This document shows, one piece after another, positions 1-8,320 of a stretch of DNA of 64,000 nucleotides. The translations under genes were made by a program, and so were the position numbers. Each line of letters starts with the position of its first letter. Position 1 is the stretch's first letter. This DNA is from UBA1764 sp045616685 (GTDB taxonomy: Bacteria; Bacillota; Clostridia; Peptostreptococcales; Anaerovoracaceae): assembly GCA_045616685.1 (NCBI GenBank), contig JAZLHF010000006.1, positions 1-64,000 on the forward strand. Reading direction: 5' to 3'. The notes beneath the pieces were generated by a model. The model was not told the DNA's origin. It did no database searches and saw nothing but the letters and a program-made list of their open reading frames with translations.

Positions 1-1164
1 CATACCGTGAATAGCGATAGAGAGAAGAGCTACGAGGATGAATACAATGCCAGGGCTCCAGAGTACTGCCCAGTTCCAGTTGAGTCCGAGAATGATTCCG
101 GAAGCACCAGTACCAATTGTGAATGTCTTCATCCAGTTGAAGAATGCAACGCCTCTGTTCTGAGCAACTCTTGTTACTACGAGGATAACAATGATGATGA
201 TGTAAGGTGTGAATGCCTTACCAAGTTTCATATCGGATACCTTTGGTTCTGGAACTTCTGTTGTTGAGAGCCATGTCTTATCCCATTTATCCTTAGCTTC
301 GAATTCAAGAATGTTCTTTGGAACGAGGAATCCAGCCTTAGATGTGAAGATTGTAACGATAAGTGTTACAAGTGCAGCTAAGAGAGAAACGAGTTCTGGT
401 CCGATGAACTTAGCAACTGCGAGGTAAACAATATCAAATACTACACCTGTGAAAATGCAGAATGGAATTGCTGGAACGCAATCGCTGAACTTCTTGTTAG
501 GTCCGAATAATTTGCAGAGGATACCAACACCAAAGATTGTGATGAAGAAAATACCTACTGCGTGGCAAATTGCTGTTGTGAATGTTAAATCCATTCTCCA
601 AGCTTCTACTGCAGGATCTGCAATGTCTCCGTTAGAAACAAGACCTGCAACAGCATCTCTTACAGTTGTGAATGCTGTGTTAGTTGGTGTACCTACAGCA
701 CCATAGCAAACTGGTACTGAGTTGTATTCAAGTGCAACGATAGCAGCAGCAAGTGGTGGGAAGCCTACACTGATGAGCAGTGGAGCAGCCAAAGCAGCTG
801 GTGTACCGAATCCAGCAGCACCTTCGATGAATGCACCGAATGTGAAGCCGATGATTACAGCAAGAATACGGATATCCTTTGTAACACCCTTGAACATTCC
901 GTTAATAGCAGCCATAGCGCCAGAACGTGAAAGTGTGTTCATAATAAGGATAGCACCGAAGATGATAACGAGAGTTTCAAATGCGCTTAAGAAACCGGTG
1001 ATAGTATAAGCGATCATGTTCTTTACGCTCATCTTCCAGAAAATTGCAGCAACGATCATTGAGAGTACCCAAGCAAGTGGAAGAGCTCTCTTTGCTGGCC
1101 AGTTGAAACCGATCATCAGCACGATTGTTACTAAAAGTGGTATAAATGCGATAAGTGCGTACAT
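1..1164 (-). CDS. lctP: L-lactate permease (LctP family), 3' end outside window
   Basis: Membrane symporter for lactate (or glycolate) uptake, LctP family. The frame runs 388 codons without a stop from the ATG at 1164-1162 to the window edge, so the C-terminal part is missing. The protein is a chain of hydrophobic segments and carries the family signature FGAFIEGAAGFGTPAALAAP (about residues 109-128), followed by a second conserved stretch around YGAVGTPTNTAF. The start is fixed by an AGGAGG seven bases upstream. It is transcribed leftwards, divergently from menA, behind a long structured leader. The lutC-lutBA genes 10 kb away make lactate the likely substrate. Family assignment is firm; substrate is inferred. 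Confidence 0.93.
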   Translation of the reverse strand, partial: MYALIAFIPLLVTIVLMIGFNWPAKRALPLAWVLSMIVAAIFWKMSVKNMIAYTITGFLSAFETLVIIFGAILIMNTLSRSGAMAAINGMFKGVTKDIRILAVIIGFTFGAFIEGAAGFGTPAALAAPLLISVGFPPLAAAIVALEYNSVPVCYGAVGTPTNTAFTTVRDAVAGLVSNGDIADPAVEAWRMDLTFTTAICHAVGIFFITIFGVGILCKLFGPNKKFSDCVPAIPFCIFTGVVFDIVYLAVAKFIGPELVSLLAALVTLIVTIFTSKAGFLVPKNILEFEAKDKWDKTWLSTTEVPEPKVSDMKLGKAFTPYIIIIVILVVTRVAQNRGVAFFNWMKTFTIGTGASGIILGLNWNWAVLWSPGIVFILVALLSIAIHGM

Positions 1165-1302
1165 ATAGTTTCCTCCTTGTACTTTTACAAATTCGCAAAG
1201 AATTTGAACGCCGACACGGGCTTTCAGATTTAGGCTTCTCGCCCTTCACCGGTGTGGTGATTTGCCTAAAGCCTACTTACCAATGTAAGCATATTAATTC
1301 AC
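1165..1302 (-). promoter_or_regulatory. Structured 5' leader of lctP (unassigned, possible pseudoknot)
   Basis: About 137 nt lie between the probable start of transcription and the lctP start codon. Read on the minus strand, 1270-1264 (UUUAGGC) pairs with 1235-1229 (GCCUAAA); inside it 1260-1256 (UCACC) pairs with 1250-1246 (GGUGA); and the internal GGGC at 1244-1241 can pair with GCCC at 1221-1218 outside the first stem, giving a pseudoknot. A further 7-bp hairpin (CAAAUUC/GAAUUUG) sits just before the ribosome site. I could not match it to a riboswitch class I know. Structure is by eye. Confidence 0.45.
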
Positions 1303-1308
1303 ATATTT

Positions 1309-1317
1309 ATTGTATCA
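1309..1317 (-). promoter_or_regulatory. Extended -10 promoter of lctP
   Basis: The minus strand reads TGATACAAT followed by AAAT, an extended -10 box (TGn plus TACAAT). No good -35 box lies 17 bases upstream, as expected for extended -10 promoters. The same 13-mer TGATACAATAAAT occurs in front of the divergent menA gene. Confidence 0.5.
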
Positions 1318-1445
1318 AATTTCAACCCAAAAATGTACGAAATCTTACAGAAATATTACAAAAAAGATTGTTAAAAAATCAACACTCGCGGGCTTTTTGA
1401 AAATAAAAATTATATACAAAAAACAGTCCCCAAAAAGACGCTTTG

Positions 1446-1454
1446 TGATACAAT
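1446..1454 (+). promoter_or_regulatory. Extended -10 promoter of menA-menG
   Basis: TGATACAAT at 1446-1454 is an extended -10 box. Transcription would start close to 1461, only a base or two before the menA ATG at 1463, so the transcript may be leaderless. No -35 match is visible. Confidence 0.5.
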
Positions 1455-1462
1455 AAATTATT

Positions 1463-2395
1463 ATGAATACTTACAATAAATTAACTCTATTACTTGCTAA
1501 AAGATTAGCATCGGCACACACCTGGCCAGCATCAATTTTGCCATCAGCCCTCGGCTGCGCCTATTGCATTTTCAAAGGATATTCACTTTCCGTTTTTGAA
1601 ATCATGGGTCTTATTTTCGCATGTATTTTAATGCAATCATCCGTTAACACCCTAAATGACTACTTTGACTATATTAAAGGAACGGATACTGCCGAAGACA
1701 ATTTAGAGCGCAGTGATGCAGTTTTGGTGTATGAAAACATCAATCCTAAATCCGCCCTTGCGTTAGGACTTGCATATCTTGTAATTGCAGGGATTGTCGG
1801 GATTGTTTTAATTTTAACAAACAATACCTTAATTCCATTATGGATTGGGTTGATTGGGGCTGCCTGTGTTGTGCTTTACTCTGGGGGCCACACCCCTATT
1901 TCATACCTCCCAATTGGCGAATTTATTTCCGGGTTTGTTATGGGTGGATTAATTCCGCTGGGCTGTGTCAGTGTAGCAACAGGCGAATGGCATTTTGAAG
2001 TTTTGCTCGTTGCCCTTCCGCTTATTCTTTCCATTGGACTTATTCTGATGAGCAACAACGGATGCGATATCGAAAAAGATATCGAGGCAGGAAGAAAAAC
2101 AATGCCCGTTATTGTCGGCAGAGAAAAATGCCGCAAGATTTATAAAGCATGCGTAATTATTTGGCTCGGGCTTTTATGGATTCTTCCTATTATATTAATT
2201 GGACCAATCGGAATTATTTGCGGACTTGCGCTTCATTTCACAGCGCGCCCTGCTATGCTTTGGCTTATGAATTCTCCACTTGACCAAGCAAATAGAATAA
2301 CTCAAATGAAGACCGTGCTAAAGGCTAATATTTGGGCCAATGGAACGTACATTGCAACTATAGTATTAGGAATTATTATCAATGCAATCAAGTAA
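1463..2395 (+). CDS. menA: 1,4-dihydroxy-2-naphthoate polyprenyltransferase (UbiA family)
   Basis: Integral membrane prenyltransferase that attaches the polyprenyl tail to DHNA in menaquinone synthesis. 310 residues with about eight hydrophobic segments. The first Asp-rich motif is NDYFDYIKGTDT (about residue 66), the second is DIEKDIEAGRKTMPV (about residue 200), both typical of MenA-type UbiA proteins. No Shine-Dalgarno sequence precedes the ATG, and no other plausible start is available, which fits a leaderless mRNA. It overlaps menG by 14 bases. The polyprenyl diphosphate synthase at 10001-10960 would supply the tail. No menFDHCEB genes are in the window. Confidence 0.85.
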   Translation: MNTYNKLTLLLAKRLASAHTWPASILPSALGCAYCIFKGYSLSVFEIMGLIFACILMQSSVNTLNDYFDYIKGTDTAEDNLERSDAVLVYENINPKSALALGLAYLVIAGIVGIVLILTNNTLIPLWIGLIGAACVVLYSGGHTPISYLPIGEFISGFVMGGLIPLGCVSVATGEWHFEVLLVALPLILSIGLILMSNNGCDIEKDIEAGRKTMPVIVGREKCRKIYKACVIIWLGLLWILPIILIGPIGIICGLALHFTARPAMLWLMNSPLDQANRITQMKTVLKANIWANGTYIATIVLGIIINAIK

Positions 2396-3053
2396 AGAAG
2401 AAAAAGTTTATCAGGTTTTTGAAACTATATCCAAAGGATATGATGATGCAAATACTCGCATATCTTTTGGAATGGAAAAATCATGGAAGAAAAAACTGAT
2501 TAATTCATTTGAGTCTGGATTACAAATTCTTGATGTATGTTGTGGAACTGGAGATATTGCAATTGCACTTAATACAAAAGGATGCAACATAACAGGTTTA
2601 GATTTCTCCCCTGCCATGCTCGAAGTCGCAAAGAAGAAATGTCCAAAAGAAATCAAATGGGTAGAAGGAAATGCAATGCAACTTCCGTTTGACGATAATA
2701 GCTTTGATGGTGCTTGCATAAGCTTTGGCCTTAGAAATACTCCAGATTACAGGCAAGTTCTCTTAGAGATGAAACGAGTTGTAAAGCCTGGCGGTACAAT
2801 TGCATGTCTTGACTCTTTCGTACCAGATAATTCTTTTGTCAAAGTATTTTACAATGTTTACTTTAAAGGAATCATGCCTCACATTGGAGGTCTAAAGGAT
2901 CACAAAGAGGAATATCGCTGGCTAGCAAGTTCTACAGAAATGTTTTTAAGATCCGAAGAATTAAAAGAGTTGTTTGAAGAAATTGGCATCAAGAATGTCA
3001 AAGTAAAAAAGATGATGTGCGGAGCATGTTGTCTTCACAAAGGGATCAAATAA
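2382..3053 (+). CDS. menG: Demethylmenaquinone methyltransferase (UbiE/MenG family)
   Basis: SAM-dependent C-methyltransferase for the last step of menaquinone synthesis. 223 residues; SAM-binding motif I is LDVCCGTGDIA (about residue 50), followed by GLDFSPAML and the UbiE-type SFGLRNTPD (about residue 113). Slightly shorter than the usual 230-250 residues but complete at both ends. The start lies inside the 3' end of menA, with AGGA ten bases upstream, so the two genes are translationally coupled. Closely related methyltransferases act on other substrates; the menA partnership supports the quinone role. Confidence 0.87.
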   Translation: MQSSKEEKVYQVFETISKGYDDANTRISFGMEKSWKKKLINSFESGLQILDVCCGTGDIAIALNTKGCNITGLDFSPAMLEVAKKKCPKEIKWVEGNAMQLPFDDNSFDGACISFGLRNTPDYRQVLLEMKRVVKPGGTIACLDSFVPDNSFVKVFYNVYFKGIMPHIGGLKDHKEEYRWLASSTEMFLRSEELKELFEEIGIKNVKVKKMMCGACCLHKGIK

Positions 3054-3112
3054 GCACAAAATTAATAATTTTTTATTTTTGTTTAATAGATTAAGATATT
3101 AAGTTATTCAAA

Positions 3113-3134
3113 AAGAGCCTCTTTCGAGGCTCTT
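3113..3134 (-). terminator. Rho-independent terminator of the SLH surface-protein gene
   Basis: Nine-base-pair stem AAGAGCCTC/GAGGCTCTT with a four-base loop. On the minus strand it is followed by a T run (CTCTTTTTG), so it mainly ends the leftward surface-protein transcript. It also lies downstream of menG and may stop that transcript less efficiently. Confidence 0.8.
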
Positions 3135-3152
3135 ATGTTGCTTTATGCGTAA

Positions 3153-6100
3153 TTACTGAATGCTGTACTGATTATTATATCTGTATAGGAATGTGACAAC
3201 CTGTCCTCTTGTGCATTCAGCATCCGGGCTAAATGTTGTTGAGCTTGTTCCTTTAACGATTTCGTTATTAGCTGCCCAAAGAACCGGGTAGTAATAGAAC
3301 TTGCCCAAAGTAACATCGGTAAATGGGTTTGGAAGATCTCCACCAGCAACCTTAGCATATCTGTAAATAAATGTTACAGCTTCGCCTCTTGTTACTATGT
3401 CATCCGGAGCAAACAAGTTTTCCGACTTTCCGTTAATAATTCCAACGTTCCATCCCCAAACTACTGCATCATAGAAGTAATCTGACTTCGTAATATCTGT
3501 AAATGGAGTGTCGCCACCTTCAAAGTCTGGACTTCCTGCAAGTCTCCAAATGAATGTTACCATCTGAGCCCTTGTTGTTGTCCCGTTCGGACTAAAGTGA
3601 ATAGCATCAGTACCTGTTGTAATTCCGTTTTCAGCAGCCCACAAAACTGCATCATAGAAGTAATCAGAAGCCTTAACATCTACAAAGAAGTTAAGCATTG
3701 TATTATCTTCCATGAAAGTTGCAGAAACTGTTACTCCGCCCTTTGGCATTGTGAAACTATATTTATTGTTTCCAAGATTCTTAACTGTTACTTCTTTGCC
3801 GTTCTTATCAAGAACAGTTACTTTTTCAACAGTGAATCCTGAATCTGGCTTTACTGTGATTGTTACAGTGCTGCCAGAAGCTGCCTTCTTTTTATCAATA
3901 GCGATTGTTCCATTTTTAGAAGACTTCGTTGTTACAGAATAAGAGCTTGATCCTCCACCTGAAGTTTTATGCTGTTCAGTTGTTACAGTTAAAGGTTCAC
4001 TATTTGCACTTGCAAACTTTTCGCTACCTTCAGTTGTTACAGCTTCAACTCTTGTGATAATGCTATATGAAGTATTTGCAGTAAGATTACTAAATACAAC
4101 TGTTTCACCTTCTGGGGCCACCCAAGTTGAGCCATCATCTATGCTATATTCTTGGCCCGTAGCTGCTACTACTGTTATACTTGTATCTGTCTTGCTACTA
4201 AGTTCAGGTGCTGATGGAGTCGCTGGTCTTTCAAGTGTTGTAAAGGATTTACATGCTGATGCAGGGGCGCCACCTTCTGTTGCAGCTTTACGAATGTAAT
4301 ACGTTGTATTTGGCGTAATAGCCAGCTTATTTTCTGTTAATGTTTCAGCTGAAAATGCGGGATCTGCAGTTTTACTGATTTCATATCCATCATCTACAAT
4401 TACTTCTTCAGTTGCATAGTCAATACTATACCCTTCGCCGTCACCTGGTGTTGCATGTGCTGAATAAATCTTTAATTCAGTTGCTGCTGAAGCAATTGAT
4501 TCATTTGTCTCTTTATAACGAATATAGTATGTATACTGTGTTGCAGCAGTTAAGCCTGTAAATTCATATATATCATTCCATGTGGAATTATCTGTACTAT
4601 ATTCATATGCATTTGGAGTTCCATTTGTAGGAAGAGTAATGCTATTTGCTGTTACTGTAGCATCTGCTGCCGTTACATCTGGTGCATCTGGAACGCTCTT
4701 TGTTGTCACACTTAAAGCGGCACTTTTTTCACTTGCAAACTTCTCACTGCCTGGAGTTGTTACTGCTTTTACCCTTGTATAAATTGTATATTCTTTTCCT
4801 GCAATAAGGCCTGTAAATTCACCTTTTTTCTGCCATGTTGTACCATTATCTATGCTATATTCCTGTCCATCAACTGTATTCACTTTGATAGTTGTATCTG
4901 TCTTTGATACCACTGTTGGCGCGTCTGGTGTTGGAGCACGATCTGGAGCAACAAATGATATTGCAGCTGATGCTGGAATGTCGCCAGTTGCAGCTTTACG
5001 TACATAGTATGTTGCACCAGGCGTAATAATATCGCCAGTTGCCACACTTGTAGTTAATTCCGCATCAGAAAATACTTCATAATCTTCCAATATGATAATT
5101 ATTTCATCAGAATAATCAAGGAAATATACTTCATCTGCTCCAGGTGCTGAATGTGCAGTGTACTGGGTTACTGTTACTTTGGTACCTTCACGGTCTTTAA
5201 CTCTTACATTAAATGTATACTTTGTTGCTGGAGTAAGATTTGAAAATACATTTGCATTTTCGCCAGAGTTCCATGAATCATCCCCACACTTATATTCCCA
5301 ATTTGCATTATAGGTTAATTTTATGCTATTTGCTGTTACTTCCGTTGCTCTTACTTCTGGACGGTCAAGCACATCTATGAGAGGTTGTAAATCTTTAACT
5401 TTAACGTTAACTACGTTTTCCAATGCCTTTGTGTTACTAGCCTCGCCAGAAGCGATAGTAATCACTGTCTCGGCAGGGACGCTATAGGTGCCGTCTGTCC
5501 ATTTTTCTGCGGCGTTAACAAGCTGTGCCCCTAGTGTAAAGCTATAGGTCTTTCCGTCTATAGTTGTACTGACGATGGTACCCGAAGGGGCTTTGATTGT
5601 TCCAGAGTCTCCACTTTTACCTAACGTAATCTTACCAACATTATCACTTGGCACCGTGTAGTTCACACTGTCAATAGTCGTCTTGGTAATGGCATCGCAA
5701 CCGGCAAACACTGAATATCCAGCGCTGTTTGTTAATATTTCCACGCTTGAAGGAACCGTCACATTCGAAAGCTTGGAACAGTCTCTAAATGAAGCTGTAA
5801 GGGATTTTACGCTCGTCGAAAGTACCAAAGTCTCAAGATTTGTACAGGATTGAAATGCACAGTCCCCAACGCTTAGTATTTGAGATGCCCCTTCTTCAAA
5901 GATTACACTTTGGAGAGATTTATTTTCAAAGAAGGCATTTGCTCCAATTGTTTCCACACTCGCCGGAATAGTGATGCTTGTAAGACCTGTGTTTTTAAAC
6001 GCATTGTTGTCAATGGTTTGCAACTTTGAATTTGCCCCGAAGCTCACGCTTGTCAAATGTGTGCAATCTTGAAACACAGAATTACCGAGTTTCGTCAGCT

Positions 6101-7808
6101 TAGAATCATCCTCAAAAACGATATTTGTTACACCCGTGGCCAGAAATGCAGAGTTTTTAATCTCCTCTACACTTGCAGGAATTGTAAAACTATCAGTAAG
6201 AGATTCGCACTTCCAGAACGCTTGGCCTTCAATACTCGCCAGCTGAGAACTTTCCGCAATTTCCACGCTCTCCACTCCACTTGATTGAAACGCACCGAAA
6301 CCAATCTTCTTTACACTCGCGGAAATTTTCACATTCTTAAGACGCGCATGACCGACAAACGCATTTTCTCCAATATTCTCAACCCCGTCACCAATCTCTA
6401 CATCGGTAATTTTAGATTTATAGTCATCGTTGTGCCACTCATTAGAATCCGAGAATCCCCAGTTTTTCATCTCACCAGTACCAGTGATTTTCAATGTATA
6501 GGTCACAGGGTCTGTATCGTTTTTATACAGTTTCGCCCATACATTACCAGTGCCCGCTGTTTTAGAAATATCCCATTCCCCAACTGGTGGCGGATCAATC
6601 GCATCGGCAAGCGTTCGCAAACTGCAAACCGTAACGTTAACGTCATTTTTCAATACCTTTGTGCTGCTACTTTCGCCAGCAACGATAGTAACCTCTGTAT
6701 CTTTTGGGACAGTATAGGAACCCGTCAAGTACGCATTAAGTTGAGTCCCAAGTGTAAAACTATAGGTCTTCCCTTCGATTGCCTCGCTTACTTGAGTATC
6801 TGAATCTAAACTAGTTTTAATATTCCAAAAGCCATCTAAATTATGTGTGAATTCGAACTTCATCTCATTTTCATAAACCACATTGTCAACAGTTATCTTT
6901 TTGATGGGACAGTGGAAAAACGCTGGCAGTTGGCTACTAGTTTCTTGTTTTGTCATTACGCTTGAAGGGAATGCTACCTCTGTAAGGCTCGCACATCCTT
7001 CAAAACATTCCAAAGCGAGATCTTCTGCAGTATCCGGAATCACTACCGACGTAAGCTTTTCACACTTCTGAAATGCATATTTCCCGATGGTTTTTAACGT
7101 AGAACCCTCTGCAAAGGTCAATGTTTCGAGTTCCTTGCAACCTTTAAATGCATTGCTACCGATAGTTTCCACTTTTGCGGGGATAGTTACACCTTTAAGT
7201 TTTGAACAATTTTGAAATGTAGTTGAATTGATGGATGTCAATTTTGAACCTTCTGCAAAGGTTAATGTTTCGAGTTCCGTGCATCCATTAAATGCTTGGT
7301 TCCCAATGCTTGTCACACTCGCCGGGATAGTGATGCTCTTAAGGTTTAAACAGTTCACGAATGCATAGTCGTTAATGGTTGTTAGCTGAGAACTTTCCGC
7401 AATTTCCACATTCTTCACATTACTACTAAAAAACGCCATTTGACCAATACTCTTTACGCTCGCGGAAATTTTCACGTTCTTAAGCTTATCGAATTGGGAA
7501 AACGCATAATTTCCGATGTTCGTCACACCTTCAGCAACCTCAACATCGGTAATAGATGACTTTTGGGATTTCCATGGAAGGCTCGCGGAATTAAAGTCGT
7601 CCATATCACCTGTACCAGTGATTTTCAATGTGTAGGTCCCAGGGTCTGCATCGTTTGCGTACAAATATGCATTAACAGTTCCTTCAGTATCTGGTTTTTG
7701 AATATTGTTCCAAGATATAACTGGCTCTGGGTCACCTGCAAATACCGTCATAGGCATAAGCGAGATAACCATAATCATTGCTATTAAAATACTAACTAAT
7801 TTTTTCAT
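3153..7808 (-). CDS. Large secreted surface protein with BspA-like leucine-rich repeats and three SLH domains
   Basis: 1551-residue cell-surface protein. Signal peptide at 1-24 (cleavage after TVFA). Two blocks of BspA-type LRR_5 repeats (about 60-330 and 450-730; recurring pattern SITIPASVTSIGNQAF), each followed by a related module containing GKTYSFTLG. Then fibronectin-like modules arranged as two diverged copies (each with YYIRKAATE- or YYVRKAATG-like segments), an InlB/Flg_new-type repeat (about 1300-1370), and three SLH domains at about 1375-1551 that should anchor it to pyruvylated cell-wall polymer. BspA-like proteins often bind host proteins or other bacteria; the ligand here is unknown. 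Start follows AAAGG. It is a one-gene unit with its own promoter and terminator, set between the quinone genes and the fix/lut genes. Confidence 0.9.
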   Translation of the reverse strand: MKKLVSILIAMIMVISLMPMTVFAGDPEPVISWNNIQKPDTEGTVNAYLYANDADPGTYTLKITGTGDMDDFNSASLPWKSQKSSITDVEVAEGVTNIGNYAFSQFDKLKNVKISASVKSIGQMAFFSSNVKNVEIAESSQLTTINDYAFVNCLNLKSITIPASVTSIGNQAFNGCTELETLTFAEGSKLTSINSTTFQNCSKLKGVTIPAKVETIGSNAFKGCKELETLTFAEGSTLKTIGKYAFQKCEKLTSVVIPDTAEDLALECFEGCASLTEVAFPSSVMTKQETSSQLPAFFHCPIKKITVDNVVYENEMKFEFTHNLDGFWNIKTSLDSDTQVSEAIEGKTYSFTLGTQLNAYLTGSYTVPKDTEVTIVAGESSSTKVLKNDVNVTVCSLRTLADAIDPPPVGEWDISKTAGTGNVWAKLYKNDTDPVTYTLKITGTGEMKNWGFSDSNEWHNDDYKSKITDVEIGDGVENIGENAFVGHARLKNVKISASVKKIGFGAFQSSGVESVEIAESSQLASIEGQAFWKCESLTDSFTIPASVEEIKNSAFLATGVTNIVFEDDSKLTKLGNSVFQDCTHLTSVSFGANSKLQTIDNNAFKNTGLTSITIPASVETIGANAFFENKSLQSVIFEEGASQILSVGDCAFQSCTNLETLVLSTSVKSLTASFRDCSKLSNVTVPSSVEILTNSAGYSVFAGCDAITKTTIDSVNYTVPSDNVGKITLGKSGDSGTIKAPSGTIVSTTIDGKTYSFTLGAQLVNAAEKWTDGTYSVPAETVITIASGEASNTKALENVVNVKVKDLQPLIDVLDRPEVRATEVTANSIKLTYNANWEYKCGDDSWNSGENANVFSNLTPATKYTFNVRVKDREGTKVTVTQYTAHSAPGADEVYFLDYSDEIIIILEDYEVFSDAELTTSVATGDIITPGATYYVRKAATGDIPASAAISFVAPDRAPTPDAPTVVSKTDTTIKVNTVDGQEYSIDNGTTWQKKGEFTGLIAGKEYTIYTRVKAVTTPGSEKFASEKSAALSVTTKSVPDAPDVTAADATVTANSITLPTNGTPNAYEYSTDNSTWNDIYEFTGLTAATQYTYYIRYKETNESIASAATELKIYSAHATPGDGEGYSIDYATEEVIVDDGYEISKTADPAFSAETLTENKLAITPNTTYYIRKAATEGGAPASACKSFTTLERPATPSAPELSSKTDTSITVVAATGQEYSIDDGSTWVAPEGETVVFSNLTANTSYSIITRVEAVTTEGSEKFASANSEPLTVTTEQHKTSGGGSSSYSVTTKSSKNGTIAIDKKKAASGSTVTITVKPDSGFTVEKVTVLDKNGKEVTVKNLGNNKYSFTMPKGGVTVSATFMEDNTMLNFFVDVKASDYFYDAVLWAAENGITTGTDAIHFSPNGTTTRAQMVTFIWRLAGSPDFEGGDTPFTDITKSDYFYDAVVWGWNVGIINGKSENLFAPDDIVTRGEAVTFIYRYAKVAGGDLPNPFTDVTLGKFYYYPVLWAANNEIVKGTSSTTFSPDAECTRGQVVTFLYRYNNQYSIQ

Positions 7809-7849
7809 TTTTCATGCCTTTCATGTTTATGTAGTTATGCTTTATTTAC

Positions 7850-7871
7850 ATTTATACATGATTTATACATG
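7850..7871. repeat. Perfect tandem duplication of an 11-mer in the surface-protein 5' UTR
   Basis: ATTTATACATG occurs twice back to back at 7850-7860 and 7861-7871. It lies immediately downstream of the -10 box of the surface-protein promoter, within its untranslated leader or around the start of transcription. It could be a regulator site or another slippage-prone tract. Confidence 0.7.
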
Positions 7872-7875
7872 ATAC

Positions 7876-7905
7876 ATTTTATTCCATAATTGGGGGGGGT
7901 GTCAA
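7876..7905 (-). promoter_or_regulatory. Surface-protein promoter with a C8 tract in the spacer
   Basis: On the minus strand TTGACA (7905-7900) is a perfect -35 box and TAAAAT (7881-7876) a good -10 box. The 18-base spacer begins with eight consecutive C residues (7899-7892). Loss of one C would give the optimal 17-base spacing. Expected start of transcription near 7869. Confidence 0.75.
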
Positions 7906-7989
7906 GGATGTCAATATTTAGCACTATTTATAATAATTTACAGATTTTACTCCGGCATGATATAATTGTATTACCATATTTTGCCAGTC

Positions 7990-8017
7990 TTTACATTGTG
8001 TATTTTTTGTGTATAAT
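7990..8017 (+). promoter_or_regulatory. Promoter of the HicB-like gene
   Basis: TTTACA (7990-7995), a 16-base spacer, and a perfect TATAAT (8012-8017). It sits about 40 bases upstream of the HicB-like start codon, leaving a short leader with its own ribosome site. Confidence 0.6.
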
Positions 8018-8054
8018 AAACGGAGATTATAAGAAATGGACTGAGGTGATTAGA

Positions 8055-8225
8055 ATGAGACAAACATACCCTATAGTATTAAGTAAATCTGATTCGTGTT
8101 TAACAGTATATATACCTGATTTCGAAATTAATACTGAAGGTAAAGATTATGCCGAAGCAATTTCAATGGCGAGAGATGCAATTGGAATGGCTGCAATAGT
8201 TATGCAGCAAATAAAGCCGGCTTAA
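8055..8225 (+). CDS. Short HicB-like antitoxin domain protein
   Basis: 56 residues resembling the N-terminal fold of HicB antitoxins: TYPIV near the start, then LTVYIPDF, and the typical EGKDYAEAISMARDAIGM helix. The ATG at 8055 has GAGGTG eight bases upstream; an upstream in-frame ATG at 7890 has no such support. HicB antitoxins normally run to 70-140 residues with a C-terminal DNA-binding domain, which is absent, and no hicA toxin is adjacent. It may be an orphan or truncated remnant that is still transcribed. Function is uncertain. Confidence 0.65.
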   Translation: MRQTYPIVLSKSDSCLTVYIPDFEINTEGKDYAEAISMARDAIGMAAIVMQQIKPA

Positions 8226-8293
8226 ATGTCTCAGCAATATGTCAAAGGGCCTTGATGGAAGAGCTTCAACAGTTTGGCCCGAAGCATGTATAG
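8222..8293 (+). pseudogene. Remnant of a ribbon-helix-helix (CcdA-like) antitoxin tail
   Basis: In the frame two bases off from the HicB-like gene, 23 codons with no start read LNVSAICQRALMEELQQFG and end at a TAG (8291). The NVSAICQRAL pattern is like the second helix of CcdA/RHH antitoxins. It has no start codon or ribosome site. Together with the truncated HicB-like gene it looks like toxin-antitoxin debris. The match is short, so this is tentative. Confidence 0.35.
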
Positions 8294-8320
8294 GCTAAAA
8301 TCTTTCTATTAAAGAAAATT

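Noticed and set aside
1165..1302. lctP leader as a known riboswitch (c-di-GMP, fluoride, ZTP, glycine, guanidine)
   Set aside because: None of the conserved core sequences of these classes could be found.
977..1400. Open frames at 977-1249 (minus) and 1155-1400 (plus) as small genes
   Set aside because: They lie across the lctP coding region and its leader, have no ribosome site and show no protein-like composition.
6057..6803. Plus-strand open frames within the surface-protein gene
   Set aside because: They are antisense shadows of the repeat-rich gene.
5800..7600. Repeats in the surface-protein gene as a CRISPR array
   Set aside because: The repeats are in-frame leucine-rich protein repeats of variable length and sequence.
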